From assembly GCA_963768975.1 (NCBI GenBank), contig CAVYKB010000010.1, positions 124,001-188,000 on the forward strand: a DNA stretch of 64,000 nt, given 5' to 3'. This document shows, piece by piece, positions 49,044 through 57,634 of this stretch. Both the position numbers and the translations under genes were made by a program. The number at the start of each line of letters is the position of its first letter. The stretch's first letter is position 1. The stretch is from CADCTB01 sp963768975. GTDB taxonomy: Bacteria > Actinomycetota > Acidimicrobiia > Acidimicrobiales > AC-14. Under the pieces are notes generated by a model, which saw nothing but the letters and a program-made list of their open reading frames with translations, did not search any database and was not told the origin of the DNA.

Positions 49044-49348
49044 CAAAACGTCCGGGAGAAGAGCACGGCGGCGATGCCCAGGATCGCTCCCAGGACCAGC
49101 CACAGCGCCGGCAGGTTAGGGCCCTCGAAGGCATCGTCGGGCTCGTCGAAGGCCGACTCGACGTCGTCGAGCAACAGGATCTCCTGGGCCTCGGCCAGGT
49201 CCTCCTGGTCCACGTAGACGTGGACGTCGCCCACCGGGTAGAGGCCGTCGACGTTGCCCCGCAGGTCGGTGAGGATGCCCTCCGAGCCCAGGCGAGCGGC
49301 GATGACGCGGGCATGGAACGAGGAGCCCACCGTGGCCAAACGCACCAT
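49043..49348 (-). CDS. DUF2007-type signal-transducing-like protein
   Basis: A 101-residue protein. The core VRLATVGSSFHARVIAARLGSEGI, then VHVYVDQEDLAEAQEILL, is the DUF2007 fold (a small ferredoxin-like domain). A C-terminal membrane helix (LWLVLGAILGIAAVLF) ends the protein, so it may sit at the membrane. It overlaps the Uma2 start. ATG 49363 is an alternative start 5 codons upstream. It is divergent from pafA, 40 bp apart. Confidence 0.75.
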   Translation of the reverse strand: MVRLATVGSSFHARVIAARLGSEGILTDLRGNVDGLYPVGDVHVYVDQEDLAEAQEILLLDDVESAFDEPDDAFEGPNLPALWLVLGAILGIAAVLFSRTF

Positions 49349-49388
49349 GCGCGTCTGTTGCATCGACTCCAACGGTAGCTTGGCCTTC

Positions 49389-50747
49389 ATGGAGAGGCGC
49401 ATCTTCGGACTCGAGAACGAGTACGGCGTCACGTGCACCCTCCGCGGCCAGCGCCGGCTCAGTCCCGACGAGGTCGCCCGGTACCTGTTCCGGCGGGTCG
49501 TGAGCTGGGGCCGGAGCAGCAACGTGTTCCTGGAGAACGGCGCCCGCCTGTACCTCGACGTGGGCAGCCACCCCGAGTACGCCACCCCCGAGTGCGACTC
49601 GATCGAGGATCTCGTCGCCCACGACAAGGCCGGCGAGCGCATCCTCGAGAGCCTGCTGTCCAGCGCCGAGCAGCGGCTGCGGGAGGAGGGCATTCGGGGC
49701 ATCGTCTACCTGTTCAAGAACAACACCGACTCCGCTGGCAACTCCTACGGCTGCCACGAGAACTACCTCACGAGCCGGCGGGACGACTTCGGCCACTACG
49801 CCGAGGTCCTCATTCCCTTCTTCGTCAGCCGCCAGATCTACGCCGGCGCCGGCAAGGTGCTGAACACGGCCCGGGGCGCCACCTATTGCGTGAGCCAGCG
49901 GGCCGAGCACATCTGGGAGGGCGTCTCGTCGGCCACCACCCGGAGCCGGCCAATCATCAACACCCGCGACGAGCCCCACGCCGACGCCGAACGCTTCCGC
50001 CGTCTCCACGTGATCGTGGGCGACTCGAACATGAGCGAGTACGCCACCTTCGTGAAGATGGGAACCACCAGCATCTTGCTGCGGATGCTGGAGGACCCGG
50101 GGGTCGTCCTGCGGGACATGACCCTCGACAACCCCATCCGGGCCATCCGCGAGATCAGCCACGACATCACCTGCAAGCGCCGGGTGCGCCTCGAGAACGG
50201 CCGGGAGCTCTCGGCGCTGGAGATCCAGGCCGAGTACCTGAACCGGGCCCTGCGCTACGCCGAGACCCGGGGCCTCAGCCCCCTCGAGGAGCAGGCGCTG
50301 AAGATGTGGGAGCACTGCCTGACCAAGATCCAGGTCGACCCCCTCAGCCTGGACCGGGAGTGCGACTGGGTCATCAAGTACAAGCTGATCGAGGCCTACC
50401 GGGAGCGCCACGGCCTCACGCTCACCAGCCCCAAGGTCGCCCTGCTCGACCTCCAGTACCACGACGTGAACCGCAAGCGGGGCCTCTACTACCTCCTCCA
50501 GGACAAGGGCCTGGTCGAGCGCATCGTGACCGACGAGGCCATCGACCGGGCCGTGACCACGCCTCCCCAGACCACCCGGGCTCGGCTCAGGGGCGAGTTC
50601 ATCCGCAAGGCCAAGGAGCGCAAGCGCGACTACACCGTCGACTGGGTGCACCTGAAGTTGAACGACCAGGCCCAGCGCACCGTCCTCTGCAAGGACCCCT
50701 TCAAGTCGCGTGACGAGCGCGTGGAGAAGCTCATCGCTTCGCTCTAG
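49389..50747 (+). CDS. pafA: Pup-protein ligase PafA
   Basis: A 452-residue ligase. It begins MERRIFGLENEYGV with Glu9, has the catalytic-base Asp about 57 in LYLDVGSHPEYATPE, and YGCHENYL. It lacks the Dop-loop, which separates it from Dop. It couples Pup-Glu to lysines of target proteins, using ATP. It normally lies next to prcA; here two minus-strand genes (Uma2, DUF2007) intervene. An A-type repeat starts right after its stop. Confidence 0.97.
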   Translation: MERRIFGLENEYGVTCTLRGQRRLSPDEVARYLFRRVVSWGRSSNVFLENGARLYLDVGSHPEYATPECDSIEDLVAHDKAGERILESLLSSAEQRLREEGIRGIVYLFKNNTDSAGNSYGCHENYLTSRRDDFGHYAEVLIPFFVSRQIYAGAGKVLNTARGATYCVSQRAEHIWEGVSSATTRSRPIINTRDEPHADAERFRRLHVIVGDSNMSEYATFVKMGTTSILLRMLEDPGVVLRDMTLDNPIRAIREISHDITCKRRVRLENGRELSALEIQAEYLNRALRYAETRGLSPLEEQALKMWEHCLTKIQVDPLSLDRECDWVIKYKLIEAYRERHGLTLTSPKVALLDLQYHDVNRKRGLYYLLQDKGLVERIVTDEAIDRAVTTPPQTTRARLRGEFIRKAKERKRDYTVDWVHLKLNDQAQRTVLCKDPFKSRDERVEKLIASL

Positions 50748-50861
50748 TCGCCCATCGCTTCGCTCGGGCGAGGCAATCGCGCTCGGAACGCCGGCGGAGC
50801 CGGCGTCCTCCGCACTGAACTGCTTCTTGGCCGCCAGCCGGGTGGGGCCGCCTCCGGCGGC
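50748..50861. repeat. Dispersed intergenic repeat, copy A2 (inverted)
   Basis: About 114 bp beginning at the pafA stop. The reverse complement has the same blocks as the 37.8-kb copy: GCCGCC-GGA-GGCGGC, TTCAGTGCGGAG, CGCCGGC-TCC-GCCGGCG and GCGATTGCCTCGC, plus a hairpin TCGCCC/GGGCGA at the end. A short open frame across both copies encodes a similar peptide (FSA..AGSAG..SAIAS), probably by chance. Confidence 0.85.
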
Positions 50862-50902
50862 GGTCACGGCCGGCGGCCTCCCCTGGCGGCAAGACTGGGC
50901 CC

Positions 50903-51835
50903 GTGCCCTCCTACGTCACTGCTCTTGTTGCCGCGATCACCTCGGAGCGGCCGGGGCTGCAGCGGGTCGACCTCGACAACGGGCGTCGGGCGTATGTGCT
51001 CACCCAGCTGATCGGGCCGGTCGCCGCCGGCGACCGGGTGGTGGTGAACACCACTGCGGTCGACCTGGGCCTCGGCAGTGGCGGGTGGGACATCGTGCAC
51101 TGGAACCTCTCCCGGGAGGAGTGGTCGCAGGAAGGCGCCGGCGAGGTGCTCAAACTGCGCTACACCAGCCTGCAGATCGACACGGGCGTGGCGGAGGAGT
51201 CCGAGAGCGGTGCCGCCCTCGGCGGCAAGCCCGTCGTGGCCTGCGACCTCCACAGCCAGCTGGCCCCGGTGGCCCGGGCGTTTGCCGACGCCGCGCCGGG
51301 CCGATCCCTCAGCTACGTGATGACCGATACCGCCGCCCTGCCCCTGGCCCTGTCCGACCTGGTGGCCGACCTCGTGGACCAGGGCCTGCTGGAAGAGACC
51401 ATCACCTGCGGGCAGGCCTTCGGCGGCCAGCGAGAGGCGGTGAACCTCCACTCCGCTCTCACCCTGGCCGAGGGCGACGCGGTGGTCGTCGCCCCTGGCC
51501 CCGGCGTGGTCGGCACCGGCTCCCAGTACGGCTACAGCGGGCTGGAGGTGGCGATCGTGATCGATGCCGCCACGCGGCTCGGCGGCCGACCCATCGTGGC
51601 CGTCCGGTTCTCCGGAGCAGACACCCGCCCCCGCCACCGGGGTCGCAGCCACCACACGGTGACCGCTCTGGAGGTGGCGTCGCACCCGGCGCTCGCTCCC
51701 ACGCCGCCCGACGACTGGGGAGGGCCCGATGTCGGCGCCATCACCACGATGGGACGGACCCAGGCCCAGGATCCCAAGTTCTTCCGCTACGCCGGCGCCG
51801 CCGGCCGGGCCGCTGCCCAATTGCTCTCCAGCTGA
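50903..51835 (+). CDS. DUF3866 family protein
   Basis: A 310-residue protein. It has VDLDNGRRAYVLTQLIGPVAAGDRVVVNTTAVDLGLGSGG and later MTDTAALPLALSDLVADL and ITCGQAFGGQREAVNL. The family is found beside pafA and pafBC in many actinobacteria, but its role is unknown. The GTG start at 50903 is chosen because it begins the conserved region. It ends in a 49-nt overlap with the convergent acyl-CoA dehydrogenase gene. Confidence 0.8.
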   Translation: MPSYVTALVAAITSERPGLQRVDLDNGRRAYVLTQLIGPVAAGDRVVVNTTAVDLGLGSGGWDIVHWNLSREEWSQEGAGEVLKLRYTSLQIDTGVAEESESGAALGGKPVVACDLHSQLAPVARAFADAAPGRSLSYVMTDTAALPLALSDLVADLVDQGLLEETITCGQAFGGQREAVNLHSALTLAEGDAVVVAPGPGVVGTGSQYGYSGLEVAIVIDAATRLGGRPIVAVRFSGADTRPRHRGRSHHTVTALEVASHPALAPTPPDDWGGPDVGAITTMGRTQAQDPKFFRYAGAAGRAAAQLLSS

Positions 51836-52872
51836 GCGAGGGTGGCCCGGCGCAGCGCCGGCGTCTGGGCCTGGATGGTGAAGAACGCCGCCTCCCGCAG
51901 GAGGCGCTGGGCGGGGTTGTCGGTCGACAAGGCCTTGCCTCCAGTGGCCACGACCAGCGAGGTAGCGGCCCGCACCGCCAGGTCCAGGCTCCGGGCCTTG
52001 GCCTCGACCATGGCCTCGAGGTCCCGCTCGCCGGCGTCGGCGAGGGCGTAGGAGCGCCGGCGGCACTCGTCGAGCTCGGCGGCGAGGGCCGTCTCGCCGA
52101 GAAGGCGGATGCAGGTGCCGGCGATGCCGAAGACGGCCGGGTTGGGCTGGGCGGTGACGACGCGGTCCTCGGCCTGCCAGCTGGCGAGCGGCCCGACCGA
52201 GAGCACGTCGCCCTCGGGCACCCACAGGCCGTCGAAGGCGAGGCGGACGGTCGACGAAGCGCCCATGGCGGCCAGGGCCAGCGGCGGTGAAGCCACGAGG
52301 GCGGGGTGCGACCCGTCCACCAGGACCCACACCACCTGCTCCTCCAGCCGCGCCGCCACCGCGTACACGCCGGCGAGTCCCCACGACGTGACCCAGGGCG
52401 CCTCCCCGTCGATCCGGTAGCCGCCGGCGCCCGGCGTGGCGACCACCGCCGGCGGGCCGGGCCGGCGCAGGTAGGCGAACGCCACCCCGCCCAGCAGGCG
52501 GCCGGCGGCAAGGTCGTCCAGGTAGCGCTTCCGCAGCGTGTCGTTGACCGACGCCACCAGCATGCGCACCGGCGCGTGGTGCTGGACCCAGACGAAGAAC
52601 GTCACCCCGCACGCCCCGGCCAGCGCCTCGTACACCTCCCGGACCACCGCCGGCGGCGGCGCCGGCGGGCGGTACAGCCCCATCAGGCCGGCGCCGGCCA
52701 GCGCTTCCAGGTGCGACCGGGGCACGACCGCGGCCTGGTCGGTGACCTCCGCCGCCGGCGCCAGCAGTTCATCGGCGAGCCGGCGGGCGGCGTCGACCAG
52801 GCCGGCGCTACTCAGGACCGTCGGTGCGGGGCCGGATGCAGTAGGTGCAGCCGGAGTCGCCGGCGATGGCAT
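51787..52872 (-). CDS. Acyl-CoA dehydrogenase-like flavoprotein
   Basis: A 361-residue protein. It has the ACAD helical start (DELLAPAAEVTDQAAVVPRS, LAGAGLMGLYRPP) and WVTSWGLAGVYAVAARLE in the flavin-loop area. It lacks the usual glutamate base motif near the C-terminus, so the reaction is unsure (dehydrogenase or monooxygenase). The ATG 52872 overlaps the SufR-like gene by 65 nt; a CTG at 52815 is possible but would cut the Ala/Pro-rich N-terminus. The gene probably forms a two-gene unit with that regulator. Confidence 0.7.
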   Translation of the reverse strand: MPSPATPAAPTASGPAPTVLSSAGLVDAARRLADELLAPAAEVTDQAAVVPRSHLEALAGAGLMGLYRPPAPPPAVVREVYEALAGACGVTFFVWVQHHAPVRMLVASVNDTLRKRYLDDLAAGRLLGGVAFAYLRRPGPPAVVATPGAGGYRIDGEAPWVTSWGLAGVYAVAARLEEQVVWVLVDGSHPALVASPPLALAAMGASSTVRLAFDGLWVPEGDVLSVGPLASWQAEDRVVTAQPNPAVFGIAGTCIRLLGETALAAELDECRRRSYALADAGERDLEAMVEAKARSLDLAVRAATSLVVATGGKALSTDNPAQRLLREAAFFTIQAQTPALRRATLAQLESNWAAARPAAPA

Positions 52873-53434
52873 GGGAGATGCGGGTGACCTCGACGTCGGG
52901 CCCCAGCACCCGCCGGAACAGCGACAGCTCCATGGCGCACACCGAGGGGTGGTTCTCGGCGATCCGGTGGATGGCGCAGTTGTCCTCCGTCAGCACGACT
53001 GTGTCGCCCTCACCGGGCGACCACTCGGCCTGGTAGCCCGCCTGGTCCCGCAGGCGGGCCAGTTCGGCCACCTGCTCGCCGAGGTCCACGCAGGACGCCA
53101 GCGCCGCCTGGTACTGGGCCGCCTGCTTGTCGTTGCGCCGGCCCAAGGCGCCGGCCAGCTCCTCGGGGGCCAGCTCGTCCATGACGTCGAGGGCCAGTGC
53201 GTCGTACCGGCGGGGGAACAGCTCCCGCCCCGCCCCGCTCAGCCGCCACCCCGCCGGCGGGCGGCCGGGGCCGGCGGCGGCACACGCGGCCCGCTCGACG
53301 AGCCCCTCGGCGGCCAGGGCGCTCAGGTGGCGCCGGACGCCCATCCCCGAGATCTCCATCTGCCGCGCCAGATCGGCGACCGTCGCTCCCGGCTGCTTGC
53401 GCAGGAGAAGCAGGAGCCGGTGTCGGGAACCCAC
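52808..53434 (-). CDS. SufR-like iron-sulfur transcriptional regulator
   Basis: A 208-residue protein. An N-terminal winged helix (TVADLARQMEISGMGVRRHL, wing GLVERAAC) is followed by a C-terminal half with cysteines spaced NC-x12-C (ENHPSVC) and CxxC (GCTYC), the pattern of iron-sulfur SufR repressors. Such proteins sense Fe-S status and control Fe-S assembly genes. No suf genes are in the window. Here it lies upstream of, and overlaps, the acyl-CoA dehydrogenase gene. Confidence 0.78.
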   Translation of the reverse strand: MGSRHRLLLLLRKQPGATVADLARQMEISGMGVRRHLSALAAEGLVERAACAAAGPGRPPAGWRLSGAGRELFPRRYDALALDVMDELAPEELAGALGRRNDKQAAQYQAALASCVDLGEQVAELARLRDQAGYQAEWSPGEGDTVVLTEDNCAIHRIAENHPSVCAMELSLFRRVLGPDVEVTRISHAIAGDSGCTYCIRPRTDGPE

Positions 53435-53493
53435 CAGCCCGAAGGTTACCGGAGGATGAAGGAGCCGCCCGCCGGCCCCCTAGCATCGAGCCC

Positions 53494-54414
53494 GTGCACC
53501 GGCTGGAGCGGTTGATCAACCTGGTCGCCGCCCTGCTTCACGCCGAGCGGCCGTTGACCGCCGAGGAGCTGCGCCACCGCCTTCCCGGCTACGCCGAGGA
53601 CCACGGTGCGTTCCGCCGGGCCTTCGAGCGCGACAAGGAGGCGTTGCGGGACCTGGGCATCCCGGTGGTGGTCGAGCCCGTGGACGAGGTCACCCAGCCC
53701 GGCGTCGTCGGCTACCGGATCCCCAAGGAGGCCTACTACCTGGAGGACCCCGGGCTGGCGCCCGACGAGCTGGCCGCCCTGCACCTGGCCGCCTCTGCGG
53801 TGCGCCTGGAGGGTGCCAGCGGGGTGGAGGCGCTGTGGAAGCTGGGCGGGGAGCTGGCCGAGCAGGGCCCGGCGCCGGCCGTCGCCGCCCTGCCGGGCAC
53901 CGCCCACCTGGCGCCGGTCTTCGCCGCCATCACCGCCCGCCGGCGCATCGGGTTTGCCTACCGGGGGCGGCCGAGGCGGGTGGACCCGTGGCGCCTGTCG
54001 TTCCGCAACGGCCACTGGTACCTCGCCGGCTATGACCACGACGCCGGCGAGGAGCGCATGTTCCGGCTCGACAGGATCGAGTCCGACGTCGCCCCGGAAG
54101 GCGAGGACGGCGCCTTCGTGCGGCCGCCCCACATCGGCGCCCAACCGCCGCCGTGGCAGATGGGAGGCGACGAGGCGCTGACCGCCCGCCTGTTGGTCGA
54201 CGCCGGCCAGGCCGCCTGGGCCGCGAGCCACGTTGGACCGGAGGCGGTGGAGGAGCGCCGGCCCGACGGCTCCGTGGTCCTTGCCGTCCGGGTGACCAAC
54301 CGCGAGGCGTTCCGATCCTTCGTCCTCGGCTTCCTCGACCACGCCGAGATCCTCGACCCGCCCGAACTGCGGGCCGACATGGTCGACTGGCTGACTGACC
54401 TATGCCGAAGCTGA
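53494..54414 (+). CDS. pafB: WYL-domain transcription regulator PafB
   Basis: A 306-residue protein. An HTH (HRLERLINLVAALLHAERPL) is followed by a WYL domain with RRIGFAYRGRPRRVDPWRL and HWYLAGYDHDAGEERMFRL. PafB and PafC form the activator of the non-SOS DNA-damage response in mycobacteria. TAGCAT (53481-53486) lies 7 nt before the GTG start. The gene overlaps pafC by 13 nt. It stands away from pafA here, separated by DUF3866, ACAD and SufR-like genes. Confidence 0.92.
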   Translation: MHRLERLINLVAALLHAERPLTAEELRHRLPGYAEDHGAFRRAFERDKEALRDLGIPVVVEPVDEVTQPGVVGYRIPKEAYYLEDPGLAPDELAALHLAASAVRLEGASGVEALWKLGGELAEQGPAPAVAALPGTAHLAPVFAAITARRRIGFAYRGRPRRVDPWRLSFRNGHWYLAGYDHDAGEERMFRLDRIESDVAPEGEDGAFVRPPHIGAQPPPWQMGGDEALTARLLVDAGQAAWAASHVGPEAVEERRPDGSVVLAVRVTNREAFRSFVLGFLDHAEILDPPELRADMVDWLTDLCRS

Positions 54415-55337
54415 GCGCCGACGACCGCCTGCAGCGGCTCCTGGCCATCATCCCCTGGGTCGCGTCGCGCGACGGTCCGACGATCGACGAGGTGTCCGCT
54501 CGCTTCGACTGCACCCAGGCTGAGCTGGTGGACGACCTGGAGCTGCTGTTCCTGTGTGGCCTCCACCCGTATACGCCCGACATGCTGATCGACGTCGACA
54601 TCGCCGACGGCCGGGTGTGGATCCGCTACGCCGAGTACTTCTCCAGGCCGCTACGGTTGACCCCGACCGAGGGCCTGGCCCTCCTGGCTTCCGGGCGTAC
54701 CGTCCTGGCCACCTCGGGGGCCGACGCCGGCGGGCCACTGGCGCGAGGCCTCGACAAGCTGGCCGCGGCCATGGGCGTCGACGCCGGCGAGGCGGTCGAG
54801 ATCGAGCTCGGCGCGGTGGCGGAGGACCTGCTCGGCGCCCTCCGCAGCGCCGCCGGCGCCCGCCGCCAGGTCGAGATCGACTACTACTCCTTCGGCCGCG
54901 ACGACCGGGCGCTGCGGGTCATCGACCCCTACGCGGTGTTCTCGGCCGGGGGCCAGTGGTACCTCTCGGCATGGTGCCACCGGGTCGACGACGAGCGGGT
55001 CTTCCGGGTCGACCGCATCGCCTTGGCCACCGCCCTCGACACCTCGTTCGCGCCGCCGGCCAACCCGCCGGAGCTTGCCACCTTCAACCCCGGCGCCGGC
55101 GACCCCCGCGTCACCCTGGAGCTGGAGCCCTCGGCCCGCTGGGTGGCCGAGCAGTACCCCGTCGAGAAGGTCGAGGAGGTCGACGGCGGCCGCCTGCGGG
55201 TGACGCTCGTGGCCAGCGAGCCGGCGTGGCTGGAACGGTTGCTGCTGCGTCTGGGCCGGCGGGCCACGGTCGTCGACGGCGACGGTGGGATGGCGGCCAC
55301 GGCTGCACGCCGACTGCTTCGGCGGTACCAGGGGTAA
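54402..55337 (+). CDS. pafC: WYL-domain transcription regulator PafC
   Basis: A 311-residue partner of PafB. It has an N-terminal HTH (DRLQRLLAIIPWVASRDGPT), a WYL domain with RQVEIDYYSFGRDDRALRVI, GGQWYLSAWCHRVDDERVF, and the C-terminal WCX region (PAWLERLLLRLGRRATV). It starts at ATG 54402 within pafB, so the two are co-translated. The PafBC complex recruits RNA polymerase to damage-response promoters. Confidence 0.92.
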   Translation: MPKLSADDRLQRLLAIIPWVASRDGPTIDEVSARFDCTQAELVDDLELLFLCGLHPYTPDMLIDVDIADGRVWIRYAEYFSRPLRLTPTEGLALLASGRTVLATSGADAGGPLARGLDKLAAAMGVDAGEAVEIELGAVAEDLLGALRSAAGARRQVEIDYYSFGRDDRALRVIDPYAVFSAGGQWYLSAWCHRVDDERVFRVDRIALATALDTSFAPPANPPELATFNPGAGDPRVTLELEPSARWVAEQYPVEKVEEVDGGRLRVTLVASEPAWLERLLLRLGRRATVVDGDGGMAATAARRLLRRYQG

Positions 55338-55348
55338 CCTCGTCGCCA

Positions 55349-55960
55349 GTGGCGATCGAAGACGACCCTGTCCTGTCCGAGGCCGCTCGCGGCGCGCGGC
55401 CCATGACGGCCGAGCCGGAGGACGAGGAGCGGGAGAAGCCGACCGGGCTGCGCAACGTCGCCGAGTGGCTGGCGATCGCCGGCGGAGCCCTGCTCGTCGC
55501 CTTCCTCATCAAGACCTTCCTCTTGCAGGCCTTCTACATCCCGTCGCTGTCGATGGCGCCCACCCTCAAGGTCAACGACCGCGTGCTGGTCAACAAGCTG
55601 AGCTACGACCTGCACGACGTCAACCGGGGTGATCTGGTCGTTTTCGAGAGCCCACCGAACGAGGGATCCCAGACCAAGGACCTCATCAAGCGGGTCATCG
55701 GGCTCCCAGGGGAGACCGTGGAGAGCCGCGAGGGCCAGATCTACATCAACGGCCAGGTGCTCCAGGAGCCGTATCTCCAGCCGGATATCACGACCGGCCC
55801 CATGGAGAAGGTCACCGTGCCCGCCGACCACATCTGGGTCATGGGCGACAACCGGGCGAACTCCCGCGACAGCCGGTTCTTCGGAGCCATCCCGGAGGAT
55901 CTGGTGATCGGGCGGGCCTTCGTCCGGGTCTGGCCCATCACCGCCCTCAGCCTGCTCTGA
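55349..55960 (+). CDS. lepB: Signal peptidase I
   Basis: A 203-residue enzyme with an N-terminal disordered region (1-30) and one membrane helix (about 37-58). The catalytic serine is about residue 68 in IPSLSMAPTLKVNDRVL, the catalytic lysine about 114 in DLIKRVIGLPGE, and GDNRANSRDSR follows. It cleaves export signal peptides at the outer face of the membrane. TAACCT (55335-55340) lies 8 nt before GTG 55349; ATG 55403 is an alternative start. It lies 11 nt after pafC. Confidence 0.93.
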   Translation: MAIEDDPVLSEAARGARPMTAEPEDEEREKPTGLRNVAEWLAIAGGALLVAFLIKTFLLQAFYIPSLSMAPTLKVNDRVLVNKLSYDLHDVNRGDLVVFESPPNEGSQTKDLIKRVIGLPGETVESREGQIYINGQVLQEPYLQPDITTGPMEKVTVPADHIWVMGDNRANSRDSRFFGAIPEDLVIGRAFVRVWPITALSLL

Positions 55961-55998
55961 CGCGTCTGGGGGGGCCTCAAACCGGGTAGGGCGCGCCC

Positions 55999-56848
55999 AA
56001 TGTGGGGACCAGCCTGGTGCGGACGCTGTCCGGCGAGCCGGCGGTCACGTCGATCGTGGGGGTGGCCCGCCGGCGACCGTCGCTCGAGCTGCGGCGGTGG
56101 GGGCCGGCGCCTTCGTGTACGCCTCGTCGGTCGGCGCCTACTCGCCCGGGCCCAAGGACCGCCGGGTCGACGAGCGCTGGCCCACCGAGGGAATCCCCAC
56201 CAGCTTCTACTCCCGCCACAAGGCGGCGACCGAGCGCATGCTCGACCACTGGGAGAACGAGCACCTCACCACCCGGGTCCTGCGCATGCGCCCCGGGCTC
56301 ATCTTCAAGCGGGAAGCGGCGTCGGGCATCCGCCGGCTGTTCCTGGGCGGCCTGGTGCCGCCCCAGCTGCTGAAGCCGTCGCTGATACCGTTCGTGCCCC
56401 GGACCGACCGGCTGGTCTTCCAGGCCGTCCACACCGACGACGTGGCCCAGGCCTACCGGCTGGCGATCGTGGGCGACGCCCGGGGGGCGTTCAACGTCGC
56501 CGCCGACCCCGTGCTCCCCGACGAGCTGGGGCGGGTCCTGGGCGCCCGCCCCGTGCCGGCGCCGGCGCCGGCCCTCCGCCTCGCCGCCGACCTGTCGTGG
56601 CGGGCCCACCTGCAGCCCACGCCGGCGGGCTGGCTGGACCTGGCCGTCCAGACGCCGATCATGGACACCACCCGGGCCTGCACCGAGCTGGGTTGGGCGC
56701 CCCGACCCGGACCTCGGGAGAGGCGCTTCGTGAGCTGCTGGAGGGCTTCGCCGACCGGGCCTACGGGCCGACGGCGCCACTGGCCCGCGGCGGCTGGCGG
56801 GCGGCGGCGGTCACCGCCGTCACCCCCCAGGTCCCGTCCAACCGCTAA
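55999..56848 (+). pseudogene. NAD-dependent epimerase/dehydratase, decayed
   Basis: Fragments of one SDR-type epimerase lie in three frames. The first fragment NVGTSLVRTLSG and IVGVARRRPSLEL (frame of 55999) lacks the start MRVLVTGATG. It is joined to AVGAGAFVYASSVGAYSPGP with about 70 residues missing, then to YSRHKAATERMLDH and RPGLIFKREAASG. Near 56700 a frameshift follows, ending as SGEALRELLEGFADRAYGP. Three lesions (lost 5' end, internal deletion, frameshift) make an active enzyme very unlikely. It lies just after lepB. Confidence 0.8.
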
Positions 56849-57615
56849 GCCTTGACGAACAGGCCCTCGAGGCGGTCGGCCAGGCGGCCGATGGCCTGAA
56901 CCGCCTCGGAGTCGGGCGCCGAGTCGAGCACGCACATCGACGCCCGGTCGGCGGCCGGGACGGCGCTGTCCTCGGGGATGGCGATCAGCAGTTCGCAGCC
57001 CCGCTCGGCGGCGAAGGCCTCCATGCGCTCGACGTCGGCCGGGCCGGTGGCTCGATTGCCGATGAACCCGATGCGCTCGATGCCCAGCTCCAGCGCCAGC
57101 TTGTGAGTGCGATCGGCGGTCATCATGACCTTGGCCGTGGGCTGGACGACGACCATCAGCATGTCGACGTAGCGCAGGGTGCCGCCGGCCCACGAGAGGT
57201 GCTCCAGGCCGGCCTCCATGTCGGCGATCACGAAGGTGCCGGGGAGGTCGTTCTCGATCCGTTCGATGAAGTCACGCACGGTGACATGGGATTTGCCCGT
57301 TCAGCCGGAGCCGGCCTTCTCGGCCATCGCCCCCAGCATGATCGTGATCCCGTCGGGACCGGGTGTGCCGTACTCCTCCAGGAGCTGCTGCGGTGAAAGT
57401 CCCTCGGGCACCCGGCGCACGGGCCCCGACTGGTCGAGGAACGGCCGCAGCTTGGCTGCCCCCTCCTCGCCCAGGCCGATGTTGGCTCCCAGGTTCGGGT
57501 CCGAGTCGCAGTCGATGGCGATGACGCGGTGACCCCGACGCGAGAGCGTGCGGGACAGGACGGCGGAAGTGGTCGTCTTGCCCACCCCGCCCTTGCCGGA
57601 GATGCCGAGGCGCAT
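56845..57615 (-). CDS. CooC-like ATPase with in-frame TGA (candidate selenoprotein)
   Basis: A 256-codon reading frame with one internal TGA at 57303-57301. The N-terminal half has MRLGISGKGGVGKTT (deviant Walker A) and VIAIDCDSDPNLGANIGL; the C-terminal half has FVIADMEAGLEHLSWAGG, RYVDMLMVVVQPTAKVMM and RIGFIGNRATG. Both halves are in the same frame and fit one CooC/MinD-like ATPase, which inserts nickel or other metals into enzymes such as CO dehydrogenase. The TGA is in AGSG-TGA-TGKSHVTVR, where CooC proteins have Cys (CxC motif). A hairpin GTCAC-CGTGC-GTGAC begins 19 nt from the TGA. It could be selenocysteine, or else a nonsense mutation. Confidence 0.75.
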
Positions 57616-57634
57616 AGGCGCTAAAGCTACCGAC

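Noticed and set aside
49358..49381. TTGCAT plus TAGCTT promoter before pafA
   Set aside because: The spacing is only 12 bp.
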